Source of the DNA: JBHJGU01 sp050331475
GTDB lineage: Bacteria > Pseudomonadota > Alphaproteobacteria > Caulobacterales > Maricaulaceae
Direction of reading: 5' to 3'
DNA length: 7,305 bases
Assembly: GCA_050331475.1 (NCBI GenBank)
Contig: JBHJGU010000143.1
Coordinates: forward strand, 1 to 7,305
This document shows, in pieces, positions 6,491 to 7,305 of the stretch. The position numbers were made by a program, and so were the translations under genes. Numbering within the stretch: the first letter of the stretch is position 1; each line of letters begins with the position of its first letter. The notes below the pieces were generated by a model. The model searched no databases. It was not told the origin of the DNA and worked only from the letters and a program-made list of their open reading frames with translations.

Positions 6491-6646
6491 GTGGCAGAAA
6501 CAGCAATGAACCATACGGGTTTGACCGAGGACGAAGCCAAAGAAGTGCACGCGTTCTTTGTGCGCGGCACTGTATTTTGGGGTGTGGTCTCTCTGATCGC
6601 GCACTTCTTGGTTTATAATTGGCAACCCTGGTTCCCGAGCGCGTAA
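6491..6646 (+). CDS. pufB: Light-harvesting complex 1 (LH1) beta subunit
   Basis: PufB is a one-helix inner-membrane polypeptide that pairs with PufA and binds bacteriochlorophyll in the LH1 antenna ring around the reaction centre. The 51-residue product contains GLTEDEAKEVHAFFVRG (10-26), a transmembrane helix (about 24-42) and IAHFLVYNWQPWF (36-48). His38 is the expected axial ligand to bacteriochlorophyll; His20 is the second conserved histidine of the family; Trp44 and Trp47 lie 6 and 9 residues after His38, as in classical LH1 beta chains. The WQPWF end favours LH1 over LH2 (pucB). The start is GTG at 6491, chosen because AGAGGAGG (6474-6481) lies 9 bases before it; the next in-frame ATG (6506) has no such site. 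It precedes pufA by 69 bases and is probably controlled by the PpsR-type sites upstream. No pufQ-like gene is seen before it. Confidence 0.95.
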   Translation: MAETAMNHTGLTEDEAKEVHAFFVRGTVFWGVVSLIAHFLVYNWQPWFPSA

Positions 6647-6671
6647 CGTCATTCAAAAGCTGTGTTAACAA

Positions 6672-6701
6672 AACGCTGAGTCTTAGGATGACTAGAGCGT
6701 T
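6672..6701 (+). other. Stem-loop between pufB and pufA, next to the pufA ribosome binding site
   Basis: AACGCT (6672-6677) pairs perfectly with AGCGTT (6696-6701). Inside it AGTC (6679-6682) pairs with GACT (6690-6693), leaving a seven-base loop and a small internal loop. The stem ends directly before AAAGGAGAG (6703-6711), the pufA ribosome binding site. This could tune translation of alpha against beta or protect the upstream message. Confidence 0.5.
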
Positions 6702-6715
6702 CAAAGGAGAGTGTT

Positions 6716-6856
6716 ATGGAACTGCATAAAATCTGGATGTATATCACGCCGCGCGAAGGCGTGATCGGTTTGGGTGTATTGATGGCCGCGAGCTTCGCCA
6801 TTCACATGATGGTCATGCTTGCCAGCGATCGGTACTCGACCGGGCTGTTGGGCTGA
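6716..6856 (+). CDS. pufA: Light-harvesting complex 1 (LH1) alpha subunit, short divergent form
   Basis: PufA is the alpha chain of the LH1 antenna, a single membrane helix pairing with PufB and holding bacteriochlorophyll. The 46-residue product has the alpha hallmark KIWMYITPRE (5-14, compare KIW..fDPRR), a hydrophobic helix (about 15-36) and His30 in FAIHMMVML, the expected axial ligand. It is shorter than usual (about 50-60 residues), and its end, SDRYSTGLLG, lacks the tryptophan found about 11 residues after the ligand histidine in classical LH1 alpha chains (NWL motif). Only Trp7 remains. AAAGGAGAG at 6703-6711 lies just before the ATG (AAGGAG 6 bases away), fixing the start. It is co-transcribed with pufB and followed by a strong hairpin, with no pufL after it. 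Identity as an antenna alpha chain is strong; LH1 rather than LH2 is inferred from the PR motif and the partner. Confidence 0.9.
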   Translation: MELHKIWMYITPREGVIGLGVLMAASFAIHMMVMLASDRYSTGLLG

Positions 6857-6870
6857 ACCAACGGTACTGG

Positions 6871-6920
6871 CCGGCGACGGGCGAGGGGGACCCTTAAGGG
6901 ACGATCGCCCGTCGCTCCGG
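6871..6920 (+). terminator. Strong hairpin after pufA (mRNA 3' stabiliser or terminator)
   Basis: CCGG plus CGACGGGCGA (6871-6884) pairs with TCGCCCGTCG (6905-6914) and CCGG (6917-6920), a 14-bp GC-rich stem with a two-base bulge (CT, 6915-6916). The loop includes the self-complementary CCCTTAAGGG (6891-6900). It starts 14 bases after the pufA stop. There is no run of Ts behind it, so a classical rho-independent terminator is not clear. In Rhodobacter capsulatus, a hairpin directly after pufA protects the pufBA message from 3' decay, and this one sits in the same place. Confidence 0.65.
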
Positions 6921-7305
6921 TTCTGGGCCTCTGTCATGCGCCGTTGACACCGCCGCTGATGGATCATGAGGGGCGGGCGTGTCGTGGTTCACGGCGAGAT
7001 TTAGCGGCCGCGAAACGTGTTACGGACCTTGGTCACTGTCGATTTGGCTTTTGTGGGCCGAGGACCGATCGTCTATCGGCGGTCACGGCGAGGCCGCTCA
7101 GAGCTGTCGCCATCCAGGAAACCTTTGAGTTAAGTGTCGCCGTCGCATGGATGGCTTCGCTCCGCTCGCAATTGTGTGTTGGTTTTGGGGTAGTGTTGGG
7201 GTGCGGATGGGCGCCCGTTCGCAATGGGACCTTTGCGGGTTTGGGCCTGCGTTCGGTCGTCGTCATCTGGGGCCCCATCCGCGGATCTTCCACCCGCTTG
7301 CAGGG
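6921..7305. other. Apparently non-coding stretch after the antenna operon
   Basis: No credible gene was found in these 385 bases. A plus-strand frame is open from an ATG at 6959 to the window end, and a minus-strand frame spans 7033-7293. Neither shows a ribosome binding site or family resemblance, and both run through the repeat at 7109-7175. A small hairpin, CCGAT (7065-7069) with ATCGG (7075-7079), is present. The reaction-centre gene pufL, expected after pufA in a standard puf operon, does not begin here. Confidence 0.5.
7109..7175. repeat. Dispersed palindromic repeat-like element
   Basis: GCCATCCA (7109-7116) and TGGATGGC (7148-7155) form a perfect 8-bp inverted repeat. The right arm continues as GCTTCGCTCCGCTCGCAATT (7154-7173). 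Read on the other strand this is the GCGAGCGGAGCGAAGC block typical of palindromic repeats scattered in alphaproteobacterial and other genomes, often mispredicted as proteins containing CERSEAI. The minus-strand translation here indeed reads NCERSEAIHA. Only one copy is in the window, so the repeated nature is inferred from recognition of the pattern. Confidence 0.6.

Noticed and set aside
6309..6704. Minus-strand open frame of 131 codons across the pufB region
   Set aside because: It is antisense to the well-supported pufB and its control region; composition looks random.
6491..6856. Peripheral antenna LH2 (pucBA) instead of LH1
   Set aside because: The beta chain ends in WQPWF and the alpha chain has KIW..TPRE, which fit LH1; LH2 is kept only as a minor alternative because the alpha end is atypical.
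7033..7293. Minus-strand open frame of 86 codons containing NCERSEAIHA
   Set aside because: It is translated through a palindromic repeat of a kind often mispredicted as protein; there is no ribosome binding site or family resemblance.
6959..7305. Plus-strand frame open from an ATG to the window end (about 115 codons), possibly pufL or another gene
   Set aside because: The translation is rich in Arg and Cys, crosses the repeat, has no ribosome binding site, and does not resemble PufL (no GGDLFDFW-type segment).
1..7305. CRISPR arrays, tRNA/rRNA genes, insertion sequences or prophage genes
   Set aside because: No regularly spaced repeats, tRNA-like folds, transposase motifs or phage proteins were seen on either strand.

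Overview
The window looks like chromosomal DNA of a GC-rich alphaproteobacterium that makes bacteriochlorophyll, either an aerobic anoxygenic phototroph or a purple bacterium. The basis is a pair of LH1-type antenna genes (pufB, pufA), a tspO gene facing them, a PpsR/CrtJ-type operator between the two, lipid A genes in a typical alphaproteobacterial order, and a possible CtrA-like box. The species cannot be named from the sequence alone.

Left part (1-2802, + strand) is an overlapping lipid A/Kdo operon. The 3' part of waaA (Kdo transferase) overlaps lpxK (lipid A 4'-kinase) by 8 bases. lpxK overlaps an lpxL/htrB-type acyltransferase gene through a GTGA junction. The first ~290 bases of waaA are in disrupted reading frames, which means either a pseudogene or sequence errors. 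The middle (2799-3891, - strand) holds a DsbA/FrnE-like thioredoxin-fold protein, whose stop codon overlaps that of the acyltransferase, and a small protein resembling the ends of flagellar rod/hook proteins.

Next (4042-5682, +) is a secreted, gluzincin-like putative metalloprotease with an HEYVH motif and a helical-repeat C-terminal half. It converges with tspO (5687-6196, -), which encodes a TspO/MBR tryptophan-rich sensory protein.

The 294-base divergent region between tspO and pufB contains a perfect TGT-N12-ACA palindrome at 6317-6334 and a near-consensus copy (TGT-N12-ACG) exactly 8 bases upstream. This is the tandem arrangement known for CrtJ/PpsR aerobic repressors. It overlaps a TTGACA element pointing towards pufB. 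pufB (6491-6646) and pufA (6716-6856) are short genes too small for many gene finders. A stem-loop lies between them just before the pufA ribosome binding site, and a strong hairpin follows pufA. No pufL is visible in the 449 bases after pufA, so this appears to be a separate antenna operon or a detached part of a photosynthesis cluster.

The most interesting parts are the tspO/pufBA divergent control region, the antenna operon without an adjacent reaction-centre gene, and the unusual PufA lacking the conserved C-terminal tryptophan. The last ~380 bases appear non-coding and contain a dispersed-repeat-like inverted repeat.
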